The notes below the pieces were generated by a model that saw only the letters and a program-made list of their open reading frames with translations, was not told the origin of the DNA and ran no database searches. Below, in pieces: positions 46,022 to 56,100 of a stretch of 64,000 bases of DNA (position 1 is the first letter of the stretch; every line of letters begins with the position of its first letter). A program made the translations under genes and the position numbers. Origin of the DNA: Candidatus Zhuqueibacterota bacterium (GTDB lineage: Bacteria > Zhuqueibacterota > Zhuqueibacteria > Thermofontimicrobiales > Thiofontviventaceae); NCBI GenBank assembly GCA_016931935.1, contig JAFGDW010000249.1, positions 1-64,000 of the forward strand, written 5' to 3'.

Positions 46022-46438
46022 ATGAGTAAACAAAATAAAAAGAAGAAGAAAAAACGAAAATCTTTACAGGGTAATTCATTATTGATACCCAAACGGTCGA
46101 AAATGTCAGAACTCATTCAGGAATTCGCCGGAGATTACATAGGAATGGGGGATAATTTAGTAGAGAAACAAAATTTATTACGATCTGCTTCGACGGCTTG
46201 GAATATCGGAAATTTATCTGCTAATAAACATAAAGATGCATTGGATGAGTATATTGAAGTTTTTAAAAAATATAATCCCGGAACCAAGTATGCCAATGAT
46301 TTGCGTGAGAATATGGAGATTTTAATCAGAAAAAAAGTAACGGAATTTTCTGCCTATAAAAAACAAATTGTAAATGCAGAAATTTATCAAGAAAACGGTG
46401 TCGAACGAATTGTAGTTTTTTCGACTCCTAAAAAATGA
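46022..46438 (+). CDS. Hypothetical protein with lysine-rich N-terminus
   Basis: A 138-residue protein with a strongly basic start (NKKKKKKRKSLQ), then a helical region (MSELIQEFAGDYIGMGD, AWNIGNLSANKHKDALDEYIEVFKKYNPG) and a short beta-like end (GVERIVVFSTPKK). No family is recognised. The helical part recalls nucleic-acid or ribosome-associated small proteins, but only by charge. There is no clear ribosome site. The frame is well used across its length and sits in an otherwise empty gap, which supports a real gene. Confidence 0.6.
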   Translation: MSKQNKKKKKKRKSLQGNSLLIPKRSKMSELIQEFAGDYIGMGDNLVEKQNLLRSASTAWNIGNLSANKHKDALDEYIEVFKKYNPGTKYANDLRENMEILIRKKVTEFSAYKKQIVNAEIYQENGVERIVVFSTPKK

Positions 46439-46528
46439 AAACGTCATTTTTTTTTACCGTCCCTTTCTGATGACATCGTGGGATTGGAAACAATAACAAT
46501 AACACACCCCCAAACAACAGGATTGCCT

Positions 46529-47200
46529 ATGTTACTTGAAGTCGATCATGTGGCAAAACACTATCCCGCCCCGGACGGGGAGTCGCAGATTTCCATTTTA
46601 TCAGATATTTCATTCAAAACCGATAGCGGTAATTCGCTTGCAATTATTGGACCTTCCGGGAGCGGCAAGAGCACGTTGTTGAATCTGATCGGCACGCTCG
46701 ATCGGCCTTCATCCGGGAAGATTTCGCTAAACGGCACCGAACTCACTAAAGTGAAGCAAGGGGAACTGGCGGCGATTCGCAATCAACAGATCGGATTTGT
46801 GTTTCAGCAACATCATCTGCTGCCGCAATGTACCGTATTGGAAAACGTACTATTGCCGACGTTACCTAATCCTCATAAAGAAACCGCAACTTCCCGTGCA
46901 AAGAAATTGCTGAATCGTGTCGGTCTCGAAGATCGTTTGCATCATCGACCCGGGCAGTTATCCGGAGGGGAGTGCCAGCGTGTGGCTGTGGTGCGTGCAC
47001 TGATTAATCAACCGATGCTTGTACTCGCTGATGAGCCAACCGGCGCGCTCGATGCCAGCACCGCAGAGCGATTGGGTGAGCTGCTGGTGGATGTCAACAA
47101 AGAACTGGGTACTGTGCTGATTGTCGTAACGCATTCATCCAAATTAGCCGAAAATATGCATCGTCACTATGAGCTCCGTAACGGATATTTGATGGGATAA
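46529..47200 (+). CDS. ABC transporter ATP-binding protein (LolD/MacB type)
   Basis: A 223-residue ATPase subunit. Walker A is GPSGSGKSTLL at 41-51 (K47), the Q-loop is FVFQQHHLLPQ, the signature is LSGGECQRVAVVRAL, and Walker B is LVLADEPTGALD. This pattern is typical of the LolD/MacB subfamily that drives FtsX-fold exporters. The ATG at 46529 has ACAGGATTG upstream and begins the domain; the longer frame from 46478 has no ribosome site. Its stop is four bases before the permease start, so they form one transporter. Confidence 0.94.
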   Translation: MLLEVDHVAKHYPAPDGESQISILSDISFKTDSGNSLAIIGPSGSGKSTLLNLIGTLDRPSSGKISLNGTELTKVKQGELAAIRNQQIGFVFQQHHLLPQCTVLENVLLPTLPNPHKETATSRAKKLLNRVGLEDRLHHRPGQLSGGECQRVAVVRALINQPMLVLADEPTGALDASTAERLGELLVDVNKELGTVLIVVTHSSKLAENMHRHYELRNGYLMG

Positions 47201-47204
47201 CGCC

Positions 47205-50200
47205 ATGACTTATTTTCAATTTATTCGAAAAAGTATGCTGTTCAATTGGCGTTCTCACCTTTTAGTTTTGTTAGCCGCGGCAGTCGGCACTACAATCCTT
47301 GTGGGTTCGTTGATTGTCGGCGATTCTGTACGCTATAGCATGCAGCAAATTACACTGAACCGCCTGGGTGATGTGAATTATGCTATCGAAACCGGGGATC
47401 GTTATTTTCAAGCCGGATTGGCCAATGCACTGGCTGATACGTTGCATAAACCGGTCACAAGTATGTTGCACATTCGGGGATTAGTGAAAACCAATCTCAG
47501 CAAATCACCGGTGGGCGATGTGCAGGTATATGGCATTCAATCTTCATTCAGTAAATTCTGGACAGTATCAGATTCGGCCATAAAAATAGGATTCGACGAA
47601 GCCATTATCAATAACCGGCTCGCAACAAAACTGGGAGTTCAGGTGGGTGATGAGATTTTGGTACGGGTGGAGAAGACAGGCGTCATCCCCACGGATGCAC
47701 CATTGATTCAGGATACGGATCGATCTGTTGCATTACGATTAACGATCCACGCGATTGCCGATGCACATGGATTTGGTGAATTTAATCTGCGTACAAATCA
47801 AGTCCCACCATATAACTTGTTTGTTGCTCACGATCTGCTTGCAACCAAACTTGATCTATCGGATCGTGCAAACGTTCTGTTGTTTGCTGAATTGCATGGG
47901 GAAAGCGATCCGTTGGATCAAATTCAGAATGCAATCAAACAACAATGGACGTTGGCTGATGTGTCACTTACCATTCGTCATCTGGAAAATAAGCATGAAA
48001 TTGAATTATCTTCGGATCGGATTTTTATAGAACCGCAGGTGGAACCTGTTGCCGAAGCGCTTCCGCTCGCTTCGCATGGATTGTTTACGTATCTGACAAA
48101 TTCTCTAACAAACAAGCATGGTCAATCAACACCGTATTCGTTCGTGTGCGCAGGTTCCTCTTATCTTCCTGCAAATATGTCTGACGAAGAAATTTCGGTG
48201 TCATCCTGGCTGGCGGACGATTTAAAGCTGAAACCGGGACAGCAACTGACGCTTGCGTATTATGTACTTGGGCCGCAAAAACGTTTGCTTGAGCAACAAC
48301 GTACATTTCGTGTGCATGATATTTATACCATGAATTCAAATCTGGCAGATTCGACACTCATGCCGTCATTTCCCGGCATCGCCGGATCAAATTCGTGTCG
48401 CGATTGGGATCCGGGAATTCCCATCGATTTGGATAAAATCCGTGATAAAGATGAAGCATACTGGAATACGTATCGGGGAACGCCAAAGGCGCATATCACG
48501 TTAGCAGCCGGACAGGCGATGTGGGGGAATCGATTCGGAGACCTGACTGCGATTCGCTATTCAGACGACAAAACCTCACCAGCTACGCTTGGGTCGGATA
48601 TTTTGGATCGATTGAATCCGGCAGCTATGGGTTTTGTGCCGCAGCCAGTCAAGGACAACGGACTGCAAGCTGGCGTACATGCTGTCGATTTTGGTCAGTT
48701 ATTTCTTAGCTTGAGTTTTTTCATTCTGGTTGCCGCCCTGATCCTGACTGGCATGCTGTTCGTGTTCTCAATCGAGACGCGTGCTGAAGAAATTGGCACG
48801 TTGTACGCCATGGGCTTTTCATCAAAATCAATTACACGCATGCTGCTAGGCGAAGGTTTGCTGCTGGCGTTGAGTGGTGGTATCATTGGCGCTGTGTTAG
48901 GTGTACTGTACAATGAAGCGCTTTTATTGGGATTGAGGACAATCTGGCGCGAGGCGGTTGGTGATACCGTACTCCTGCTGCACGTCGTACCGATGACGTT
49001 GGCAATCGGATTTGTAAGTGGTCTGGTTGCATCCATGCTGGCAATGTGGCTGGCAATCCGTAAGCTGGCGCGTAAAACCATTAGCGAACTGCATGGATCT
49101 GAACGGGCTGCTTTGCTGACGACTTCAAAACGTCGGGTAAATATAAGCTATTTGATAGCAGGACTAACGGGAGTTTTGGCCATCGCGTTGTTGCTAATTG
49201 GTGGGATCGGGCAAAATGCTGGTCTGTTTTTCGGCGCAGGCACACTTTTACTTGTGGCCAGTCAATTTGCCCTTTATGCGTGGCTGTTGGCGCGCACTTT
49301 GAAAACAGCGGATGAAACAGTTACACTAAATCGCGTTGGCATGATGGCGATGACGCGCCGACGGGGGAGAAGTTTGGCTACCGCCGGTTTGTTGGCTTGC
49401 GGAGTATTTCTGGTCGTGGCTGTGGGCGCGAATCGCCAGGATATTGGGCGTCGAGCGAATGTGCGTTCGTCCGGCACAGGCGGATTTACTTTTTGGGCAG
49501 AAACCACCATCCCGATAACGCGTGATTTAAACACAGAGGACGGCCGGGCCAAATATGGTTTGGAGACACTTGATTCACTGCACGTTTCATTTATGCCGCT
49601 TCGATTACGCGAAGGCGATGATGCCAGTTGCCTGAATTTAAACCGCATTTCGCAACCGAAAATATTAGGTGTGAATCCGGTTGTGTTTGATTCGCTGCAC
49701 GCCTTTACATTCGCGACCAGGACCGAGGACATAAATGCTGAACATCCCTGGCTAACGTTGAAAAGTCCCTATGCCGACGATGTCATTCCCGGAATTGCTG
49801 ACCAAACAGTCATTCAGTGGGGTTTGGGAAAAGTGGTTGGCGATACACTGCACTATACGGATGAAAACGGACGGACGTTAAACATTCGCCTGGTGGGCGG
49901 ACTGGCAAACTCAATTTTTCAAGGCAATGTCTTAATCGATCAAAAACTATTTGAGCAATATTTTCCATCGATCAGTGGCAGCAATGTTCTAATAGTCGAT
50001 ACATCACTTGCAAATGAATCCAAAGTTGCTGATGAGTTGGCATTCGCCCTGCAAGATTACGGATTAAATCTGCAGACTACCGTTGAACGGTTACAGGCAT
50101 TTCACACAATCGAAAATACTTATCTATCAATTTTCCTGATGTTAGGAGGCTTTGGCCTGATCATTGGCGTGTTTGGTTTTGGTATTGTGGCCGCGCGCAA

Positions 50201-50498
50201 CATTTGGGAACGTCGCAGCGAACTGGCACTGCTGAAGGCCACTGGCTTTCCATCCCGGACGATTTTCCGGCTGATTTTGATAGAGCATCGGGCACTGCTG
50301 ATTATTGGCGTAATAACCGGCGCCATCTCGGCTGCAATTGCTGTGTTACCATCGGTGTTAGCGCCAGGTGTAAAAGTACCAATTATAATGATTGCTCTAA
50401 TCCTTTTAGAAATTGTTGGGATTGGATTAATTGTGCTTGTGGTGGTAACACATCGAACGTTGAAAGGCGATTTGGTGCCTGCGTTGAGAAAAGAATAA
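47205..50498 (+). CDS. FtsX-like ABC transporter permease, large form
   Basis: A 1097-residue permease. An N-terminal helix (LLVLLAAAVGTTILVGSLIVG) is followed by a large extracytoplasmic region of about 430 residues. The first FtsX-type helix set is at about 500-640 (FFILVAALILTGMLFVF, ETRAEEIGTLYAMGFSSKS), and extra helices lie at about 650-760. A second extracytoplasmic region precedes a final FtsX set at about 970-1090 (GFGLIIGVFGFGIVAARN, ERRSELALLKATGFPSRT). It probably extracts or exports lipids, lipoproteins or peptides, powered by the ATPase just upstream. The substrate is unknown. Confidence 0.92.
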   Translation: MTYFQFIRKSMLFNWRSHLLVLLAAAVGTTILVGSLIVGDSVRYSMQQITLNRLGDVNYAIETGDRYFQAGLANALADTLHKPVTSMLHIRGLVKTNLSKSPVGDVQVYGIQSSFSKFWTVSDSAIKIGFDEAIINNRLATKLGVQVGDEILVRVEKTGVIPTDAPLIQDTDRSVALRLTIHAIADAHGFGEFNLRTNQVPPYNLFVAHDLLATKLDLSDRANVLLFAELHGESDPLDQIQNAIKQQWTLADVSLTIRHLENKHEIELSSDRIFIEPQVEPVAEALPLASHGLFTYLTNSLTNKHGQSTPYSFVCAGSSYLPANMSDEEISVSSWLADDLKLKPGQQLTLAYYVLGPQKRLLEQQRTFRVHDIYTMNSNLADSTLMPSFPGIAGSNSCRDWDPGIPIDLDKIRDKDEAYWNTYRGTPKAHITLAAGQAMWGNRFGDLTAIRYSDDKTSPATLGSDILDRLNPAAMGFVPQPVKDNGLQAGVHAVDFGQLFLSLSFFILVAALILTGMLFVFSIETRAEEIGTLYAMGFSSKSITRMLLGEGLLLALSGGIIGAVLGVLYNEALLLGLRTIWREAVGDTVLLLHVVPMTLAIGFVSGLVASMLAMWLAIRKLARKTISELHGSERAALLTTSKRRVNISYLIAGLTGVLAIALLLIGGIGQNAGLFFGAGTLLLVASQFALYAWLLARTLKTADETVTLNRVGMMAMTRRRGRSLATAGLLACGVFLVVAVGANRQDIGRRANVRSSGTGGFTFWAETTIPITRDLNTEDGRAKYGLETLDSLHVSFMPLRLREGDDASCLNLNRISQPKILGVNPVVFDSLHAFTFATRTEDINAEHPWLTLKSPYADDVIPGIADQTVIQWGLGKVVGDTLHYTDENGRTLNIRLVGGLANSIFQGNVLIDQKLFEQYFPSISGSNVLIVDTSLANESKVADELAFALQDYGLNLQTTVERLQAFHTIENTYLSIFLMLGGFGLIIGVFGFGIVAARNIWERRSELALLKATGFPSRTIFRLILIEHRALLIIGVITGAISAAIAVLPSVLAPGVKVPIIMIALILLEIVGIGLIVLVVVTHRTLKGDLVPALRKE

Positions 50499-50885
50499 CT
50501 AGTGTGCTGCCATTTTTATTTTGGTACTTTTTATAAGTGCTGGCGACTAGACCGCCACAAACAGAAAATATGTAATAGCTTTCGTAAAAGTTAACATGAA
50601 ATATATTAAAGGCATAATGACCGTTCCAAATATCTATATATTTTTGTCGAATGACAAAAAAACTATTGCTTTTTACAAAAGGAATCGTTATATTCGTCCA
50701 TCAAGTCATTGTACCCTGTTTTAACTTTTCAGTTTTGTAGATTTTGGTTGATTAGATGATACAAGCAAGACAAAATTAGATTCGTGTGGAACAGTGTAAG
50801 CAGACTGTTCAACACGATTTTTTTTTGTGCTGAAAGGAAGAACAAGGAGGGTATTTCAAACATTTTTAGTTAAAGGATCTATCTT
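50499..50885. promoter_or_regulatory. Leader and upstream region of the cold-shock gene
   Basis: A gap of 387 bases with no gene. The distal part is AT-rich and has no sure promoter. The last about 110 bases form a long leader, as is usual for csp genes. It includes a terminator-like hairpin (50781-50826) and a strong AAGGAGGGT purine run before the start at about 50845, with a second ribosome-like AAAGGATC just before the ATG. Confidence 0.55.
50781..50828 (+). terminator. Terminator-like hairpin in the csp leader
   Basis: TTCGTGTGGAACAGT pairs with ACTGTTCAACACGA with one bulge and is followed by nine T. It lies about 60 bases before the cold-shock start codon. It may end upstream transcription or act as an attenuator. 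Confidence 0.7.
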
Positions 50886-51086
50886 ATGGAAACAGGAACT
50901 GTAAAGTGGTTCAACGGCTCAAAAGGCTACGGCTTTATTTCCCGCGAAGCGGGCGACGATGTATTTGTTCACTACAAAGCAATTTCCGGTGACGGATACA
51001 AATCATTGGACGAAGGCGACCAGGTCGAATTCCAGGTTGAGCAGGGACCAAAAGGTTTACAGGCAGCTAACGTTAGAAAACTATAA
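50886..51086 (+). CDS. Cold-shock domain protein (CspA family)
   Basis: A 66-residue CspA-family RNA chaperone, essentially one cold-shock domain. RNP1 is KGYGFIS and RNP2 is DVFVHY; the start [16 protein letters not shown] and the end [13 protein letters not shown] are canonical. It binds single-stranded RNA/DNA and melts structure at low temperature or in stress. AAAGGATCTATCTT precedes the ATG. Long leader and strong terminator make it a single-gene transcript. Confidence 0.97.
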   Translation: METGTVKWFNGSKGYGFISREAGDDVFVHYKAISGDGYKSLDEGDQVEFQVEQGPKGLQAANVRKL

Positions 51087-51114
51087 TTCTCTTATAGACT
51101 GACTTAGTTTAAGA

Positions 51115-51150
51115 AAAGCCCCGGCTATTAAAAATAGTCGGGGCTTTTTA
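51115..51150 (+). terminator. Intrinsic terminator of the cold-shock gene
   Basis: AAGCCCCGGCTATT pairs with AATAGTCGGGGCTT around a 3-base loop and runs into five T. Strong, and placed directly after the gene. Confidence 0.9.
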
Positions 51151-51647
51151 TTTATAATGGCTCAATTCAAATTTATGACGCTTGATCTTTTCTTCTACGT
51201 TTATGGGAGACTATAAAATTAAATTGACTTTTAAAATTAGAATGCTAAATTAATTAATGACTTCGAATTAGATAGAATTCTCTAAAGTCAAACTGTAATT
51301 TCAGTATTATTGTAATTTTATTTTGATCCGTTTGAATCGGTAATATTGACTATGTAACCAAATCTGTAGCGCTATTCGAGGCTATTGTGAAATTAAGCCA
51401 TGTCCGGCTGAATTTTTTGAAATACAATAAAATAAACAGGCTGGACCTTTATGGATTGCAACGCGCCACAGTGCACACCTGAATCGTTTCTTTGATATAA
51501 TTTTGTTAAGGAAAACAGATGATGAAAGCGCTGCACTCCAAATATTCAGTGCATTTCTGATCCATGCATGTTCTGCTGATAGCCGCCACAAATAACTATG
51601 TATGAAAGTAGAACATGGAATAATTTAAAATTGGGAAGTTAAAACCG
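51151..51647. other. AT-rich gap without recognisable content
   Basis: About 500 bases between the csp terminator and the TPR gene. It is AT-rich, with a short minus-strand open frame (51382-51591) that has no ribosome site and no recognisable content. I see no repeat array, RNA gene or clear promoter here. Confidence 0.4.
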
Positions 51648-52619
51648 ATGCCATCAAAATCCTTTATCGATCTCCGCAACGTGAATAAACTAATTTCCCT
51701 GAAAAAGTATGATGAAGCGGAAAGAATCTTGCTAGAGCTAAAGGAACAACATCCCGATGATCATTTCATTGATGGTGCCTTGATTAACGCTTATTTAAAA
51801 TCCGGTGTTTACGACAAGGCAAAGCGTATCATCGATGGCATGCTTCGGGAAAAACCTGACGACTACTTTTTCCTTAGCCGAAAGGGTGATTTATTAGCAG
51901 CGACCCGAAAAGTCAAGGCGGCGTTGGAACTATTTAATCAACTCTATAACACAAATGAAGATCCGCATATTGGCTGGCGACTGGCTAATTTATATTTCAA
52001 ACAAAAGAAGTACGATAAAGCTGAATACTTTTTCGATCAAACCATTCCAAAGCTCTACGATAAAGCCGAATTATTCTTCCTAGGATTTCAAATAAAACGT
52101 GCGCTGAACAAAAATGATGATGCTGCTAATCTGCTCGAGCGAGCCATTCATTTGAGTCCTGATCCAGCTTATTATAAATCGCAACAGATGAATTTCAAAG
52201 CTGAAATGAAGGGAATATCAGCAAGTGAATGGGAAAAATCGCTTATTTACTCGGAAAGCAAATTTGATCCCAATGTGATAAAACAACTGGCAGAAAAATT
52301 TCTGAAAGAGAAAAAGTACGATAAGGCGGAGTTACACTTTAAAGAAGTTTTAAAACGTGAGAGTAATAATTTATTTTATAAAAGTCGATTGGCCTATGTG
52401 TATTATAAATGGCAGAAATATGACCTGGCGCTATCGCTGTTTCTTGAACTGCCTATGAAAAATTTTCTGGTACCCAGTTTTATGACAATGGTAATCAATG
52501 CGGCGCGGAAAACCGGGCAGGAGAAAATGGTAATATCATATTTACGAGTATTGCTGGAAAAAAATCCGGACGCAGCACAACTTTATGGCGCAATACGGAC
52601 ATTGGAAAAAAGGATATAA
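51648..52619 (+). CDS. Tetratricopeptide repeat protein
   Basis: A 323-residue cytoplasmic (no signal peptide) solenoid of helical repeats. The recurring core is a Tyr-Asp-x-Ala unit: LKKYDEAERILLEL, SGVYDKAKRIIDGM, QKKYDKAEYFFDQT, EKKYDKAELHFKEV, WQKYDLALSLFLEL. It probably mediates protein-protein contact; the partner is unknown. GGGAAGTTAAAACCG lies before the ATG. It stands alone, between the cold-shock gene and the repeat cluster that precedes the ATPase-PglZ gene. Confidence 0.88.
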   Translation: MPSKSFIDLRNVNKLISLKKYDEAERILLELKEQHPDDHFIDGALINAYLKSGVYDKAKRIIDGMLREKPDDYFFLSRKGDLLAATRKVKAALELFNQLYNTNEDPHIGWRLANLYFKQKKYDKAEYFFDQTIPKLYDKAELFFLGFQIKRALNKNDDAANLLERAIHLSPDPAYYKSQQMNFKAEMKGISASEWEKSLIYSESKFDPNVIKQLAEKFLKEKKYDKAELHFKEVLKRESNNLFYKSRLAYVYYKWQKYDLALSLFLELPMKNFLVPSFMTMVINAARKTGQEKMVISYLRVLLEKNPDAAQLYGAIRTLEKRI

Positions 52620-52647
52620 AATTTTGAATGTTGAGTTTTAACTTAAT

Positions 52648-53004
52648 GAGTGTGTATCAAATCGTAGGCAGCACAGTACATTCAACAGAATTTCTCATTG
52701 ACTAAGGGGCTGTATCAAAAGTCAAAATTCGTATAATTTCTTTATGCTGAGCGAAGTCGAAGCATGTTGTTTTATCGTAATTTATCATCCTTCGACTACG
52801 CTCAGGATGAAGTTTGACAAGACTTTTGATACAGCCCCAAATAAAAAACAACTTTTTGGCTTTAGCCACTCATCTAATATAATTAAAGGGCTAAAGCCCG
52901 GCTACTTTTTGCGTGTTTCCACCACGCCCTGAAGGACGTGGTTAGTCACAATTCATGTTATAAGACGATTATAGGGGATCATGCCCCCAATTTGATACAC
53001 ACTC
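52648..53004. repeat. Outer inverted-repeat element, GAGTGTGTATCAAAT ends
   Basis: The 15 bases at 52648-52662 (GAGTGTGTATCAAAT) are exactly repeated in inverted form at 52990-53004. The 357-base element contains a second complete inverted-repeat element (52706-52838). It also contains GGCTTTAGCC / GGGCTAAAGCCC and CACGCCCTGAAGGACGTG palindromes at about 52858-52945. It resembles a miniature transposable element that received later insertions. Confidence 0.7.
52706..52838. mobile_element. MITE-like element with GGGGCTGTATCAAAAGTC ends
   Basis: A 133-base element with perfect 18-base terminal inverted repeats (52706-52723 and 52821-52838), similar in kind to the ends of transposase-bearing IS families. 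Nested inside is a third palindrome, CTGAGCGAAGTCGAAG (52747-52762) with its near-perfect inverse at 52790-52805. There is no transposase; short reading frames across it are not genes. Confidence 0.75.
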
Positions 53005-53112
53005 TAATTTAATCTACTCACTATTTATTTTAGCTTTAAAATTTAACAATATTTCAATAAATGCGATCTACCAGGCAAATCCTTGATCTATGCTTTTGAT
53101 AGGGGAATTGAT

Positions 53113-56100
53113 ATGAAAAAAATCCGGGACCTGATCGAAATACCGCACATCGAAACGGTCATCAAAATAAATGAATTGTACGATTATGATAGCGTAAATT
53201 TACAGCAGAAAATTTACGATACATTTGTGCTAACAGAAGAAGTGTTGTCCGGATTGGCGCTCATCGTCAAAAAAATCGCCAGGAAAGAGAATGCGGGATT
53301 TATCGTAAAAGGGAGCTACGGTTCCGGGAAAAGTCATCTGCTGGCGTATATCGCAGCGATCGCCGGAAGCCCGGCGCTGTTTAAACGGTTGTGCGTGGCG
53401 TCACAGGAAATTGCACATTATCAAAAAGAATTTTTCCCGGGAGAGATGTTGGCCGTGCCGGTGTCGCTCACAAGTTACCAACAGAATATTTCGCTTGAAA
53501 ATGCAGTGTTCGATTCAATCCGAAAAAAAATTATCAACACAGGAATTAGCTTTCCGGAATCGATTAGTGGTAAAATAATGGATGATTTTAAAACGTTTGT
53601 CGCTCCGGATTTGACGGATGAATTTTTTAGTCAGTATGGCGATGCTCCGATTGAAGGACAGGTCGCGCATTTGCGGGAATTTCTGAGTGACAAAAATATC
53701 TCATTCACACCGGTCATGTCGCGAGACGATTTATATACCATCATTGAAAAATCGTTACAACAACATTTTCCTGGCGGCCTGGTGCTGCTGATCGATGAGG
53801 TGTCTGAATTCCTAAGATCACGCTCAGAGATTGATATTAACAGTGAAGATATCCGATTTTTACAATTTCTGGGTGAGTGGAATCTAAGCCTGAATTGTTG
53901 GATAGTGCTAAGTATGCAGGAAGATATCGAGGAAATTTCCAGCATGTCGGAAGTAGCGCTAAATAAAATCCGTGACCGCTACAACAATCGGATTCATCTT
54001 TCCACTACACACATCAAAGAACTGCTGAAAAAGCGTTTATCTATTAAAAAAGACAATAGCCGCGATGAAATTAATAAAATATATTTCGAATTCCGCGATT
54101 ATTTCCCAACGTGGACGCTTGATTTCGAAGAGTTTTACAATATTTATCCTGTACATCCGGCCACAGTTTATTATCTGGAGAGCATTTCCAATTTATTTTC
54201 CAAATCCCGTGGCATGGTGGAGTTTTTCTATAACAGTCTGCACGCCGATATGCCGGACAGTAATCTCTCGTATGTCGATCACGATGCCAATGTACTGATC
54301 ACGCCGGATCAGGTATTTGATAATTTTCAGGATAAAATTCAGGAAAATCTGGCAACGCACGATTTCGTGGATAAAATTTATAGAGATTACACGAAGGAAA
54401 TTCCGTTAATTTTCAAACCATCAACGGATCGTGACGCCGATGAAGTACGCGAAGAAATCCAGGTTGCCACGCGACTCGTGAAAATTCTTATTCTCACTGA
54501 AATTGCACCCGGTCTAAAAAAACTTACCATCAGCAAATTGGCCGAGTTGACTGGAAAGGGCGTATCGCAGCTTGAGCAAGATACAAATATTAATTATATT
54601 CGTTATGTGCTTAGTAAATTAATGGCCGCACTTTCCTATATCAAACGTGAGGATGTCGATGGCAAGTACAATGATATCTATTACATTTCGCCGGAAAAGA
54701 CTGCGCTGAACCGCTTCGATGATGAAGTTCGCAAAAATATTGATCGCATTGCCAGCATCGAGAAAAAAGCGATTCAATTGTTGATTCAGAATTGTGCTCA
54801 CCCCCGGTTACCGCTGCAAAATTTCTATCAGCGTGAAATTACAGAACAATGCGGTTGGCAGGAGACGTCACGTAAATTGCTGGTGACTATGACAATGCCT
54901 GATCGGATTGACGATAATCTACTCACTGAATGGGAACGCAAAATAGAAAAGGGGAATGTTGAATACATTTTGGCGTTGGGTTATCCGGTGACAGGAACGG
55001 AAGATAAAGCCGACTTATGGCGACGTATCTCCCAACGATCATTCCGTATGAAAAAGTCGTTTGTTTATTGGCAGCCGAATGTGATCCATGGCAAACCGCT
55101 GCAATTGCTCATCAACTATTTTGCCCAACAGCATACATATCGTAGTATTCTGAGTGAGAATCCAGCATTTTTCGGCGGCTACGAAACCGAGATTCGCCAA
55201 CGTATTGATGATTTAAGTCATCAGGCAATGGATATCGTGATTGAGGCGTACTTTCCACCGACGCTGTACATGGATGGCGATGTTGATGTGTTCATGGATG
55301 TGGCCCGGATTATTGTCGATTTCAATCAACTTAAACAGAAACTAACAGATCGATTGTTAGGCGAGTTGTACACAGAGCATCATAAAATCAAACCGATCAT
55401 TTCCGAGCCGCCGTTATCATCGATTCATGAAGTGTTGCATTACATTAACGACAATATCATCGGACAACATTTTATCGTCCCGTCCGAATCGATGAAATCA
55501 CTCATTAAAAATCTGATTGAAAAACTATACCTGATAAAAGTTCGTGAGAATGATATTTCTATTGAACCGCGACCTGAGCAGTCGACCTTTGTCCGTGAAT
55601 TGCTGAAAGTAATTGAAGGGCAACGGCCGGGCTATGATTATTTATTTCCCTATTTGCGACATTCAGTGTTTGGCTGTACGGAGCCGCAGTTTGTTATGAC
55701 ATTGTACATGCTGTCAGTTGCCGGGTATATTCAAATTTGTGTGAATGGCAAACCAGTTAAGCCGAATCAATTGACAGTGCAGATGATTCAATCTGCGGAT
55801 TTGATCATCCCTGGCGAACAGGTGTCACAGCGATTTTTAAAAGAGCATCAGAAACTCGCCCCGCTGGTCGGGAAAATTAACGCCAATGAATTGCATTTAA
55901 AGGGACAGGAACGAGTTTGGGATGAACTGTTGCAATTCCGTGAACGAAATGAACACCGCATTGCCAATAAATCAGCATTGTTGGAACGTTATCGGGCGAT
56001 TCCCCCGTTTACTGATGCCACATTTTCTGATGATCTGAAAGCGTTGGACTATTTGGCAAAGCTACTCGAGCATATCAAACATTCGTATCCATCGAGAAAG

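Noticed and set aside
51382-51591. Minus-strand open frame in the gap after the cold-shock gene
   Set aside because: No ribosome site, no recognisable domain and AT-rich composition like the surrounding non-coding sequence.
52744-52932. Plus-strand open frame in the repeat cluster
   Set aside because: It runs through the terminal repeat of the MITE-like element and the palindromes, has no ribosome site and no protein-like composition.
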